Part shown: positions 1 to 6,850 of the stretch, piece after piece
Layout of the letters: each line of letters begins with the position of its first letter
How positions within the stretch are numbered: the stretch's first letter is position 1
Assembly (NCBI GenBank): GCA_035569695.1
Contig: DATMMO010000298.1
Span: 1 to 15,508, forward strand
From: DASXMT01 sp035569695
GTDB taxonomy: Bacteria > Actinomycetota > Acidimicrobiia > Acidimicrobiales > RAAP-2
Direction of reading: 5' to 3'
Length of the DNA stretch: 15,508 bases
Notes under the pieces: model-generated
What the model saw: the letters and a program-made list of their open reading frames with translations, nothing else
What the model was told of the DNA's origin: nothing
Database searches by the model: none
Translations under genes and position numbers: made by a program

Positions 1-13
1 CGAGTCGGGCCAT
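1..13 (-). CDS. fmt: Possible start of methionyl-tRNA formyltransferase, cut by the window edge
   Basis: Reading leftwards from an ATG whose first base is at 13, only four codons are visible: M-A-R-L. Fmt proteins commonly begin M(A)RLVF.GTP, and fmt very often follows def in bacteria, where the two enzymes add and later remove the N-formyl group of initiator methionine. Position and residues fit, but four residues prove nothing alone. No clear Shine-Dalgarno sequence precedes the ATG. Confidence 0.35.
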
Positions 14-111
14 GCCGGACGCTAACCCACCGACGGTGCTGGGATCGGCTTCGGTCCACCGCTCACCGTTGGCTCGGTCCGTCGCTTACCGTCGGCTCAG
101 ACAACCTGGTC
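14..111. other. Short gap left of def with an imperfect direct repeat
   Basis: This 98-bp gap contains two 16-bp near-identical direct copies, at 60-75 and 83-98, differing at two positions (CGCTCACCGTTGGCTC-like and CGCTTACCGTCGGCTC-like). I see no hairpin followed by a T-run, so no intrinsic terminator is called. If fmt starts at 13, this is merely the def-fmt spacer. Confidence 0.4.
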
Positions 112-657
112 TTAGACGATCTGATCGCTGTCGGCGGAGACCAGCTTCTCCTCCAGGGCGGCGGTGTCGAGCCCGAGGGCCCGGTCCCGGAGGACCTTGA
201 GGGCGATCTTGCGCTGCTCGGGATCCAGGCGCTCCACCATGAGCACACCGTCGAGGTGGTCCACCTCGTGCTGGAAGACCCGCCCCAGGAACTCGTCCGC
301 CTCGATCGACACCGCTTCGCCCTCGAGATCCACACCGATCAGATGGACCCGATCTGGTCGAGTGATACCGAGCCGCAGCCCAGGGATCGAGAGGCAACCC
401 TCGTCGTGGTACCACTCCCCCGACGTCTCGACGATGGTCGGGTTGATGACCACCTCGGGCCCGTCACCGACGTCGTAGACGAACAGGCGCTTTTGCACGC
501 CAACCTGTGGGGCGGCGAGGCCGGCGCCCACTGCGTCGTACATGGTCTCCACCATGTCGTCGACGAGACGCACCAAATTGCCGTCGATCTGGTCGATCTG
601 GCGTGCCGGTTGCTTCAGCACCGGGTCGCCGTAGAGCCGGACGGAATACGAAGCCAT
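112..657 (-). CDS. def: Peptide deformylase
   Basis: This metal-dependent cytosolic hydrolase removes the formyl group from the N-terminal formyl-methionine of new proteins. All three family motifs are present: GAGLAAPQVG at residues 44-53, EGCLS at 86-90 (Cys88 is a metal ligand), and HEVDH at 130-134 (two His ligands and the catalytic Glu). The ATG at 657 was chosen because the protein then begins MASYSVRLYGDPVL, the usual family N-terminus. It gives 181 residues, a normal length. The open frame runs further upstream, but that part has no family similarity and crosses into priA. No strong Shine-Dalgarno is visible before the ATG. The gene lies 128 bp downstream of priA on the same strand, at the end of the mihF-to-def block. 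Confidence 0.97.
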   Translation of the reverse strand: MASYSVRLYGDPVLKQPARQIDQIDGNLVRLVDDMVETMYDAVGAGLAAPQVGVQKRLFVYDVGDGPEVVINPTIVETSGEWYHDEGCLSIPGLRLGITRPDRVHLIGVDLEGEAVSIEADEFLGRVFQHEVDHLDGVLMVERLDPEQRKIALKVLRDRALGLDTAALEEKLVSADSDQIV

Positions 658-785
658 GGGTGCAATCTTACCGGTGACGCCATCTGGCGCCGCCCATCGG
701 CCACCTCGGACTCGCCCCGCTACCGACCGGCGGCGCAGGCCCCCACCCAGGTAACCACTCAGGCCCGGACCCCCCGTTCGCCGGC
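658..785. other. priA-def spacer
   Basis: This 128-bp GC-rich spacer lies between the priA stop and the def start. It could hold a def promoter on the minus strand, but no convincing -10/-35 pair stands out. I see no terminator hairpin with a T-tract. Confidence 0.35.
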
Positions 786-2609
786 TCAGACGTCGGTGGG
801 ATCGACCTCCACCCGCACCCGACCCGTCGGCCGAGGCACTGCGGCCAAACCGTTGCACAATGTGCGATGGTTGGCCGCCTTGACCAGCCACTTGTCATCG
901 GCGAGCGACGATATCGACAGCCCCTCGATCCCCCGGAGGCCGGTGACCAGCTCCCCGGCCGCCGACCCACCCACCGTGGCCAACGCGGCGAAGGGCGGGA
1001 GCTCCAGTCCGGCCCGCAGCTCCCGTTCACCGTCGGTCAGGCGGGACGGGTCGGCGTGCACGGCCGCCGACAGTGCGGCATGGGCGGGCATCCGGGTCTG
1101 GACGAGGACGCGACCGCCCCCCACCTGGCCGACCTTTCGGCCGCCCACCACTCGAGCGGCCCGGGTCAGAAGGGCCAGGGCCTCCTCGCCGGCCGCGAAC
1201 CGGGACGCCAGCAGATGCTGGTCGAAGTCCAAGAAGGCGACCACGTCGGCCCGGCCCACCCGGTGCAGCGCCGCTTCGGTCCCCACGATGAGATTGTCGC
1301 CCGAGTCAGGCGATCCCAGGCCGGGCGCCGAGTTGGCGCTGATCTCCACCGCCTCAATCCCCATGAGCGCCGAGAGCTCCTCCCGTGCCCTCGACACTCC
1401 CATCCGAAGCAGCTTCATGCGGGTTGAGTCGCAGACGGCGCAGACCACGGGTCGCTCCAGGCCGCAGCGACGGCAGCGCAGCACACCGCCCGCCTCTTCC
1501 TGCTCAAGGGCACCCCCGCACCGGGTGCAACTGGCCAAGGAGCCACACGACGCACAGGCCAACAAGCGAGCTCGTCCGGTGCGGTTCAGGATGCACACGG
1601 CGCGACCATCAGGCAACACCGAGTGGAGTAGCTGGCTGAGGCGCTCGGAGAACAGTCCGGTACGGGGATCGTCCTCCCGGCGGTCCACCACCTCCACCGG
1701 CGGCCACCCCCGCCGCTCGACGGCCCGCGACGTGTTCACCAGCGACACCCCTTCGAGCAGGGACACGGTTGGGCACGGCGTGACCAGGACACACGGGGCC
1801 TGGTCCCGTTGCGCCCGCTCGATGAGCACGTCCACCGCCGACCACGTCGGGGCCCGTTCTTCCCGGTAGGCCTCGTCGTGGGCGTCGATGACCAGCACCG
1901 CACCGAGCCGGTCGACGGGTGCCCACGCCGCGATGCGGGTGCCCACCACCACCGGGACCCCGGCCGCGGCGTCGGCCCATCCGTCGGGCAGGATGGCCAC
2001 CGGGGTTCCCGATTCACGGAGTCGGATAGCGATCTGGTCGACCCGCTGATGGGACGGAGCTACCACCAGGACCCGATCTCGCCGGCGGATCATGGCCTCG
2101 ACCAACAGCACCGGATCGAGGGCCGGGGCCAGCCGCACCACGGCGTGTCCGGCGCCGAGAGCCTGTTCGATGATGGTGTCGGCCTCCCCGCCTCCAGTGC
2201 CGGGACCCTTGTCACCGCCGCCCGGTCCCCCGCCGCCAGTGCCGGGGGCCGGACCAGCGCCAGTGCCGGGGGCAGGACCAGCAGCCGCCGCCGTCCGCAC
2301 CACCGGTAAAGCCCGGACGTTGCGCTCCGGAGAAGCCGTGCCCAGGAACGAGGACATCGGGCCGGCCCATCGCCAGGCCGCCCACTCGGCCAGCGAGACC
2401 ACCGACGCCGGCGGACCGAAGCCGCTGGACGCGGCGAGGGGCTGCAGGACCACTCCCTCGGGCGGCTCGACGTCGACCGCCACCACCCAGGCCGCCACCC
2501 GGCGACCCTGCAGCTTGATGCGGACCCGGCTGCCCACCCGGATATCGCCCGACATCGCCTCGGGCACCAGGTAGTCGAACCGGCGATGGATGGCCGGCAC
2601 GTCGGGCAC
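786..2609 (-). CDS. priA: Primosomal protein N' (PriA), helicase-degenerate actinobacterial form
   Basis: PriA recognises stalled replication forks and directs replisome reloading. The N-terminal DNA-binding domain is clear (PDVPAIHRRFDYLVPE, residues 2-17). Eight cysteines form the paired zinc-binding CxxC motifs (352/355, 361/364, 379/382, 390/393). The helicase core has decayed. Where Walker A (GxxGSGKT) belongs, the protein reads LGAGHAVVRLAP near 151-162, with no GKT. The DEEH-type box is DAHDEAYREERAP (242-254). Loss of helicase motifs is characteristic of actinobacterial PriA, so this looks like lineage normality rather than a pseudogene. Residues about 107-143 are a Gly/Pro/Ala-rich insert built partly from a 24-bp DNA repeat. 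The GTG at 2609 is the only in-frame standard start before metK; the 607-aa length is compatible with actinobacterial PriA. Confidence 0.92.
   Translation of the reverse strand: MPDVPAIHRRFDYLVPEAMSGDIRVGSRVRIKLQGRRVAAWVVAVDVEPPEGVVLQPLAASSGFGPPASVVSLAEWAAWRWAGPMSSFLGTASPERNVRALPVVRTAAAAGPAPGTGAGPAPGTGGGGPGGGDKGPGTGGGEADTIIEQALGAGHAVVRLAPALDPVLLVEAMIRRRDRVLVVAPSHQRVDQIAIRLRESGTPVAILPDGWADAAAGVPVVVGTRIAAWAPVDRLGAVLVIDAHDEAYREERAPTWSAVDVLIERAQRDQAPCVLVTPCPTVSLLEGVSLVNTSRAVERRGWPPVEVVDRREDDPRTGLFSERLSQLLHSVLPDGRAVCILNRTGRARLLACASCGSLASCTRCGGALEQEEAGGVLRCRRCGLERPVVCAVCDSTRMKLLRMGVSRAREELSALMGIEAVEISANSAPGLGSPDSGDNLIVGTEAALHRVGRADVVAFLDFDQHLLASRFAAGEEALALLTRAARVVGGRKVGQVGGGRVLVQTRMPAHAALSAAVHADPSRLTDGERELRAGLELPPFAALATVGGSAAGELVTGLRGIEGLSISSLADDKWLVKAANHRTLCNGLAAVPRPTGRVRVEVDPTDV
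2189..2282. repeat. 24-bp tandem repeat encoding the PriA linker
   Basis: Two 24-bp copies at 2235-2258 and 2259-2282 differ at one base. A partial copy sharing CCAGTGCCGGG lies near 2189-2205. On the minus strand they encode the PAPGTGAG-like linker between the DNA-binding domain and the degenerate helicase core of PriA. Confidence 0.8.
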
Positions 2610-2636
2610 GACTCGGACGACTCGGACGACTCGGAC
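2610..2636. repeat. Three perfect 9-bp repeats at the priA start
   Basis: GACTCGGAC is repeated three times without error, abutting the priA GTG. In the priA frame it would read V-R-V repeats, but no standard start codon exists upstream, so it is probably 5' leader. The repeat leaves no obvious Shine-Dalgarno site in front of priA. Confidence 0.85.
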
Positions 2637-2680
2637 GGCGCGGTCTACGCGGCCCTCGGCCGCCGGCGAGGGTTGCGGGC

Positions 2681-3877
2681 TCAGAGCCCGAGCGCCTGCT
2701 TCAGATCGTCGACCCGAGAGGTGTCCTCCCAGGTGAACTCCTTGTCCGACCGGCCGAAGTGGCCATAAGCAGCCGTCTTCCGATAAATGGGTCGCTTCAG
2801 CTCCAGGTCGCGCACGATGGCCGCAGGACGGAGGTCGAAGATCTCATCGACCGCCGCGGCGATCTGGCCCGGATCGACCTTCTCGGTCCCGAACGTCTCC
2901 ACCAGCAACGAGACGGGACGGGCCACGCCGATGGCGTAGGCCACCTGGACCTCGCAACGGCTGGCCGCGCCGGAGGCCACGACGTGCTTGGCCACCCACC
3001 GGGCGGCATAGGCGGCGGACCGGTCGACCTTGGAGGGGTCCTTGCCCGAGAACGCACCGCCGCCGTGGCGGGCCATGCCCCCGTAGGTGTCGACGATGAT
3101 CTTGCGACCGGTGAGGCCAGTGTCGGCGTGGGGGCCGCCCAGCTCGAAAACGCCGGTGGGGTTGGCCAGAATCCGCAGGCCGTCCGTGTCCAGGTCGGTA
3201 GGCAGGAGGGGATGGATCACGTTGTCCCGCAGGTCGGGCAGCAATAGCGTCTCGATGTCGATCCCCGGATCATGCTGGGTGGAGATGAGAACGGTCTCGA
3301 GGGCTACCGGCCGGCCGTTGTCGTAGGTCACGCTGACCTGAGTCTTGCCGTCCGGGCGCAGGTAGGGCAGCACGCCCACCCGGCGCACCTGGGCCAGCCG
3401 CTGGGCCAGCCGGTGGGCCAGCCAGATGGGCAGGGGCATGAGGTCGGGGGTCTCGTCGCAGGCGTAGCCGAACATCATCCCCTGGTCGCCGGCACCCTGG
3501 GCGTTGAGTAGGTCCTCGCCCCCGGTTCCGGCCCGGACCTCGAAGGCGTTGTCCACGCCCTGGCCGATGTTGGGCGACTGCTCGTCGAGGGCCACCATGA
3601 CCCCGCAGGTCTTCCCGTTGATGCCGTAGGCGTCGTTGTCGTAGCCGATGTCCAGCACAACCTGGCGCACCAGCGTCGGGATGTCGACGTAGGTGGTGGT
3701 GGTGATCTCACCCGCCACCAGCACCAGTCCGGTGGTCAGCAGTGTCTCGCAGGCCACCCGGCTGTTGGGGTCCTCGGCCAGCAGCGCATCGAGGACCGAG
3801 TCCGAGATCTGGTCGGCCATCTTGTCGGGATGACCCTCGGTAACCGATTCGGAGGTGAAGGTGTATCGGGTGCTCAC
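2681..3877 (-). CDS. metK: S-adenosylmethionine synthetase
   Basis: The enzyme makes S-adenosylmethionine, the main methyl donor, from methionine and ATP in the cytosol. At 398 residues it matches the family length. Family motifs are intact: GHPDK at 15-19 (ATP binding), GAGDQGMMFGYACDET at 128-143, DTYGG at 263-267 and the P-loop-like GGGAFSGKD at 272-280. The start is a GTG giving MSTRYTFTSESVTEGHPDK, the expected N-terminus; only a weak GGAA-type site lies upstream. It sits between coaBC (157-bp gap) and priA (71-bp gap), as in many actinobacteria. I searched the upstream gap for a SAM-sensing riboswitch and could not recognise one. Confidence 0.98.
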   Translation of the reverse strand: MSTRYTFTSESVTEGHPDKMADQISDSVLDALLAEDPNSRVACETLLTTGLVLVAGEITTTTYVDIPTLVRQVVLDIGYDNDAYGINGKTCGVMVALDEQSPNIGQGVDNAFEVRAGTGGEDLLNAQGAGDQGMMFGYACDETPDLMPLPIWLAHRLAQRLAQVRRVGVLPYLRPDGKTQVSVTYDNGRPVALETVLISTQHDPGIDIETLLLPDLRDNVIHPLLPTDLDTDGLRILANPTGVFELGGPHADTGLTGRKIIVDTYGGMARHGGGAFSGKDPSKVDRSAAYAARWVAKHVVASGAASRCEVQVAYAIGVARPVSLLVETFGTEKVDPGQIAAAVDEIFDLRPAAIVRDLELKRPIYRKTAAYGHFGRSDKEFTWEDTSRVDDLKQALGL

Positions 3878-4034
3878 AGATCGTTCCGTTCTCTCGAGGT
3901 GTTCAACATGGTGTGGTTCAACAAGGTGTGGTCGGACAACGTCGTGCGGCCGCTCGGCCTACGACGACATGGGTCGGCTACTCGGGCCAGTAGCGCTGGT
4001 AGTTGGTGAGCCGAAACAGGCTGGCCGAAATGGA
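3878..4034. other. coaBC-metK spacer, probable metK leader
   Basis: This 157-bp gap is the best place for a metK promoter. It contains a 15-bp tandem duplication at 3901-3930 (GTTCAACATGGTGTG then GTTCAACAAGGTGTG, one mismatch). A short inverted element GGCCGCTCGGCC sits near 3948-3959. Neither resembles a known SAM riboswitch, and no strong sigma-70 hexamer pair is evident. Confidence 0.5.
3901..3930. repeat. 15-bp tandem duplication upstream of metK
   Basis: Two adjacent 15-bp copies differ at a single base. They are non-coding on the minus strand, 24-53 bp upstream of the metK GTG, so they would lie in the leader or near the promoter. Function unknown. Confidence 0.8.
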
Positions 4035-5393
4035 TCACTGCGCCGCCAGCAAGGCGACAACCCTATCGAAGACGGCATCGGCAATGGCGTGCTTTCGGGC
4101 CAGTGGCACCTCGGTCACGGTGCCGTCGGCCCCGAGGATGGTCACCGCGTTCGTATCGTGGTCAAACCCGACGCCGGGAGCCGAGACATCGTTGGCCACC
4201 ATGAGGTCCACCCCTTTGGCCCTCAGCTTGCCTGTGGCCCGCTCGGTCACCGCATCGGTCTCGGCGGCGAACCCCACCAATACCTGGGTTGAGCTGGTCT
4301 CTTGCCCCGCTTGCGCCTCTTCCCGTCGCCGCCGACCCAGCTCGGCCAGGATGTCCGACGTGGGCTCGAGTACCAGTTCGGGCAGGCCGTCGGCCTTGTG
4401 CAGCTTGGTCTCGGCCACCACCTTCGGGCGGAAGTCGGCCACGGCGGCGGCCATGACCACGACGTCGGCCCGAACCGCCTGGGCCAGGACCGCAGCCTCC
4501 ATCTGCGCGGCCGTCTCCACCCGCTCGACGGCGACGCCCGGTGCGACTTCGAGCTTGGTCGTGGTGACCAGGACGACCTCGGCACCCCGACGACGGGCCA
4601 CCTCGGCCAGGGCATGGCCCTGCTTCCCCGAGGAACGGTTGGTGACGAAACGGACGGGATCGATCGGCTCCCGGGTACCCCCGGCGGTGATGACGACCCG
4701 CCGCCCGACCAGGTCGCGTCGGTCGTCGCCGGCCAGTACCTCGAGTACCCGCTCGACGATCAGGGACGGGTCGGCCAGCCGGCCGGTCCCGGAATCGCCC
4801 CCGGCCAAGCGGCCCTCCTCGGGGGGCACCACGATCACGCCGCGCCCCCGGAGCGTCTCCAGGTTCTGCTGTACCGCTGGGTGCTCCCACATCTCGGTGT
4901 GCATGGCCGGGCACACGATGACCGGTGCCCGCGTGGCGATCAAGGTCGTGGTGAGAAGGTCGTCGGCCAGTCCGTTGGCATAGCGGGCTAAGAGATCGGC
5001 AGTCGCTGGAGCGACCACGACGAGGTCGGCGCGCTGGCCCAGTTTAGTGTGTGGGATGGGCGATGCCTCGTCCCATAGGCTCGACTGCACGGTTTCAGAC
5101 GCCAACGCGTCAAAGGTCGTCTTGCCCACGAACTGGGTGGCCCGCTGGGTCAGCACCGGCGCTACATGGATCCCGGCATCGACCAGCTGTCGGCAGACCT
5201 CGACGGCCTTGTAGGCGGCGATGCCGGCGGAAACGCCCAGCACCACATAGGGCCGCACCGCCGCCGACGCCGCCGATCCAGCCGCCAACGACCCAGCCGA
5301 CTCAGCCGCAGCCGACTCAGCCGCCAACGACCCAACGGACCCAGCTACCGGATTCTCCCCTGACGCCGTCGGCCCGCTCGATTGATCCGTCAC
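4035..5393 (-). CDS. coaBC: Bifunctional phosphopantothenoylcysteine decarboxylase / phosphopantothenate-cysteine ligase
   Basis: The protein catalyses two steps of coenzyme A synthesis: CTP-dependent joining of cysteine to phosphopantothenate (CoaB half) and FMN-dependent decarboxylation (CoaC half). CoaC signatures are GVSAGIAAYK (53-62), the active-site His115 in SPIPHTKLG, and PAMHTEMW (162-169). CoaB signatures are TAGGTREPIDPVRF (236-249), NRSSGKQG (252-259) and AAAVADF. The CoaC substrate loop reads GRLAGGDSGTGR: a Gly sits where the E. coli enzyme has its catalytic Cys. From memory, actinobacterial CoaC commonly lacks this Cys, so activity is still likely. Residues 1-46 form an Ala/Ser-rich extension absent from typical homologues. 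A GTG at 5258 (VRPYVVLGV) would remove it exactly and may be the true start; the GTG at 5393 has AGGAG 13 nt upstream. Confidence 0.96.
   Translation of the reverse strand: MTDQSSGPTASGENPVAGSVGSLAAESAAAESAGSLAAGSAASAAVRPYVVLGVSAGIAAYKAVEVCRQLVDAGIHVAPVLTQRATQFVGKTTFDALASETVQSSLWDEASPIPHTKLGQRADLVVVAPATADLLARYANGLADDLLTTTLIATRAPVIVCPAMHTEMWEHPAVQQNLETLRGRGVIVVPPEEGRLAGGDSGTGRLADPSLIVERVLEVLAGDDRRDLVGRRVVITAGGTREPIDPVRFVTNRSSGKQGHALAEVARRRGAEVVLVTTTKLEVAPGVAVERVETAAQMEAAVLAQAVRADVVVMAAAVADFRPKVVAETKLHKADGLPELVLEPTSDILAELGRRRREEAQAGQETSSTQVLVGFAAETDAVTERATGKLRAKGVDLMVANDVSAPGVGFDHDTNAVTILGADGTVTEVPLARKHAIADAVFDRVVALLAAQ
5275..5334. repeat. Direct repeat encoding the CoaBC N-terminal extension
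   Basis: A 21-bp sequence at 5275-5295 recurs at 5314-5334 (39-bp spacing, shared core GCCGCCAACGACCCA), with related GCCGACTCA words between. It encodes Ser/Ala/Glu-rich repeats ahead of the CoaC fold. Confidence 0.65.
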
Positions 5394-5432
5394 GATGCTC
5401 GATCCGCTCCTGATGACCGAAAGCCTGAACGG

Positions 5433-5855
5433 CTACTCGGCCGGAGCATCTCCCGGGCTGTCGGCTGCAACCGGAGCCTCTGCGGCCGCGTCAGTGGCAA
5501 CTTCAGCGGCAACCTCGACCGTCCCACCGGCCGCCTCGACCTCCGCCTCGCCTGCCTCCTCGAGGGCAGCGAGCGCAGCCGCTTCGGCCAGGGCCGCTTC
5601 CTCTTCGGGGTCGGGCCGGCTGAAGGTGGCCTTGCCTGCGGCGACCTCCTCGAAGGCGATCGACAACGGCTTGCCGGACACCGACGCCACCTGCGGGGGG
5701 ACGACGACGCCGATCCCCTCGCCCAGCGAGTTGTAATAGCTGTTGACCTGACGGGCCCGGCGAGAGGCCAGCGCCACCAGGGTGAACTTCGAGTCGACCT
5801 TGTCCAACAGGTCTTCGACGGGCGGGTCCATCAGGGTGCTCTTGTGCTGGGCCAT
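5433..5855 (-). CDS. rpoZ: DNA-directed RNA polymerase omega subunit
   Basis: Omega helps assemble and stabilise RNA polymerase by clamping the beta-prime subunit. The conserved core is visible: PPVEDLLDKVDSKFTLV near 11-27, then ASRRARQVNSYYNSLGEG, the omega signature, and KPLSIAFEEVAAGK. After about residue 80 the protein becomes a 60-residue acidic Ala/Glu/Val tail of low complexity; such tails vary among actinobacterial omegas. The ATG at 5855 is well supported by AAAGGA five bases upstream (5861-5866). At 140 aa it is somewhat long because of the tail. It lies 37 bp downstream of gmk and 39 bp upstream of coaBC, consistent with one transcript. Confidence 0.94.
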   Translation of the reverse strand: MAQHKSTLMDPPVEDLLDKVDSKFTLVALASRRARQVNSYYNSLGEGIGVVVPPQVASVSGKPLSIAFEEVAAGKATFSRPDPEEEAALAEAAALAALEEAGEAEVEAAGGTVEVAAEVATDAAAEAPVAADSPGDAPAE

Positions 5856-5860
5856 GACGA

Positions 5861-5866
5861 TCCTTT
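5861..5866 (-). promoter_or_regulatory. Ribosome binding site of rpoZ
   Basis: AAAGGA on the minus strand, with a five-base spacer to the ATG at 5855. It fixes the rpoZ start. Confidence 0.7.
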
Positions 5867-5892
5867 GGGAGGGTTTGGCAGACTCGCAAGCC

Positions 5893-6435
5893 CTAATGGG
5901 CTGCGGAACGGTAACGGTCCACTATACCGGCCACTTCGGCCGTAGCTTGTACCAGGTCGTCGTTCACGACCTCGGCGTCGGCGATCAACCGGCCCTGACG
6001 CTCTTCCTCGGATCCGGCGGCCAGGCGCCGCTGCACGTGCGCCTCGTCGTCGCCGCGGGCACGGAGCCGGGTCATCTGCACCTCAGCCGAAGGCACCGTC
6101 AGCAAGATCAGCACCGCGTCCTCCTGCTTCTCTCGTACCTGTCGTGCGCCCTGGAGGTCGATCTCCAGCAGCACGTCCGACCCGGCCGGGGGATCAGGAA
6201 CCGGTGTCCCGTAGAGGTTGCCCAGGAATTCGGCCCATTCGAAAAACCCGCCCTCGGCTACCCGCGCTTCGAACGTGGGCCGATCGACGAATACGTAGGC
6301 ATCGTCAGCCTCACCGGGACGGCGGGCTCGGGTCGTCCACGAGCGGCTCAGCCACAGGTGGGGATCGGAGGCCACCACTCGGCCGGCAACGGTCCCCTTA
6401 CCGGCCCCCCCGGGCCCGAAGAGGACGAATATCAG
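5893..6435 (-). CDS. gmk: Guanylate kinase, apparently with a non-standard start codon
   Basis: Gmk phosphorylates GMP to GDP with ATP, feeding nucleotide and (p)ppGpp pools. The P-loop GPGGAGKGT is followed by SRSWTTRARRPGE (GMP binding), FLGNLYGTPVP and LLEIDLQGARQVR, the normal Gmk order. A call starting at the first GTG (6378) would delete the P-loop and cannot be right. Between the in-frame TGA near 6470 and the P-loop there is no ATG, GTG or TTG in this frame, and I find none in the other minus frames either. The best candidate is CTG at 6435, which gives L/M-IFVLFGPGG and 180 residues; an adjacent ATA is the alternative. No Shine-Dalgarno is visible, so coupling to mihF, which ends 46 bp upstream, is possible. 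A homopolymer of seven Gs within the P-loop could hide a sequencing indel, but the frame is coherent on both sides. Confidence 0.9.
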   Translation of the reverse strand: MIFVLFGPGGAGKGTVAGRVVASDPHLWLSRSWTTRARRPGEADDAYVFVDRPTFEARVAEGGFFEWAEFLGNLYGTPVPDPPAGSDVLLEIDLQGARQVREKQEDAVLILLTVPSAEVQMTRLRARGDDEAHVQRRLAAGSEEERQGRLIADAEVVNDDLVQATAEVAGIVDRYRSAAH

Positions 6436-6481
6436 CGGTTCGGCGCAGGTCGGGAGGTGGACAGATCAGCAGGAAGGCAGC

Positions 6482-6799
6482 TCAGCGAGCTGTCTCGCGG
6501 AGCAGCGACTCACGCTGATTGCTGCCCAGGCCCTGCAGTCGACGGCTCTCGCTGATGCCCACCGTCTCCATGAGACGTCGGGCCTTGACCTTGCCCAAGC
6601 CGGGCAGCGATTCGAGGACGGAGAGGACCTTCATCTTTCCTACCGTCTCGTTGGAATCGGCCGTCTTCAGCAGTTCGGCGAGGCTGAGCGAACCGATCTT
6701 CAGCTTCTCTTTGACCTCGGCCCGCTCACGGCGGACCTTGGCTGCCTTGGCCAGTGCGGCCTGGCGCTGTTCGGGCGTAAGTGCGGGCGGTTGCGGCAT
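6482..6799 (-). CDS. mihF: Actinobacterial integration host factor (mIHF)
   Basis: mIHF is a small nucleoid-associated DNA-binding protein of actinobacteria, unrelated to enterobacterial IHF, and it can bend DNA. The 105-aa product shows the family pattern: PPALTPEQRQAALAKA at the start, then RRERAEVKEKLK, KMKVLSVLESLPGLGKVKAR (helix-turn-helix-like H2TH region) and GISESRRLQGLGSNQRE at the end. The ATG at 6799 gives the standard MPQPPALTPEQ start; the longer open frame continuing upstream is antisense to pxpA and is not coding. The stop lies 46 bp before the likely gmk start, in the usual mihF-gmk order. Confidence 0.95.
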   Translation of the reverse strand: MPQPPALTPEQRQAALAKAAKVRRERAEVKEKLKIGSLSLAELLKTADSNETVGKMKVLSVLESLPGLGKVKARRLMETVGISESRRLQGLGSNQRESLLRETAR

Positions 6800-6850
6800 G
6801 GGCGCGACGATAGCGCCTTCGGAGCCGCCCGGCATGCTAATTCTGGTCGT
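6800..6850. promoter_or_regulatory. Divergent promoter region between mihF and pxpA
   Basis: Only 51 bp separate two divergent start codons. For mihF (minus), TATCGT at 6807-6812 lies exactly seven bases before the ATG, the spacing expected of a leaderless transcript. TAGCAT at 6834-6839 is an alternative -10. For pxpA (plus), GCTAAT at 6836-6841 could be a -10, placing the transcript start at or just before the GTG at 6851. Neither gene has a Shine-Dalgarno site here, which agrees with leaderless translation. No clear -35 elements are seen. This is inferred from spacing only. Confidence 0.4.

Noticed and set aside
256..1869. Long plus-strand open frame of 537 codons
   Set aside because: It lies antisense to def and priA, whose motifs are unmistakable. 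Its translation is Arg/Ser/Pro-rich with no domain pattern, which is typical of a shadow frame in GC-rich DNA.
3878..4034. SAM-sensing riboswitch upstream of metK
   Set aside because: I looked for a conserved multi-helix SAM-type core and saw only a 15-bp duplication and one short inverted repeat. An Infernal search against Rfam would settle it.
4003..4983. Plus-strand open frame of 326 codons
   Set aside because: It is antisense to coaBC, and its Ser/Thr/Arg-rich translation has no recognisable features.
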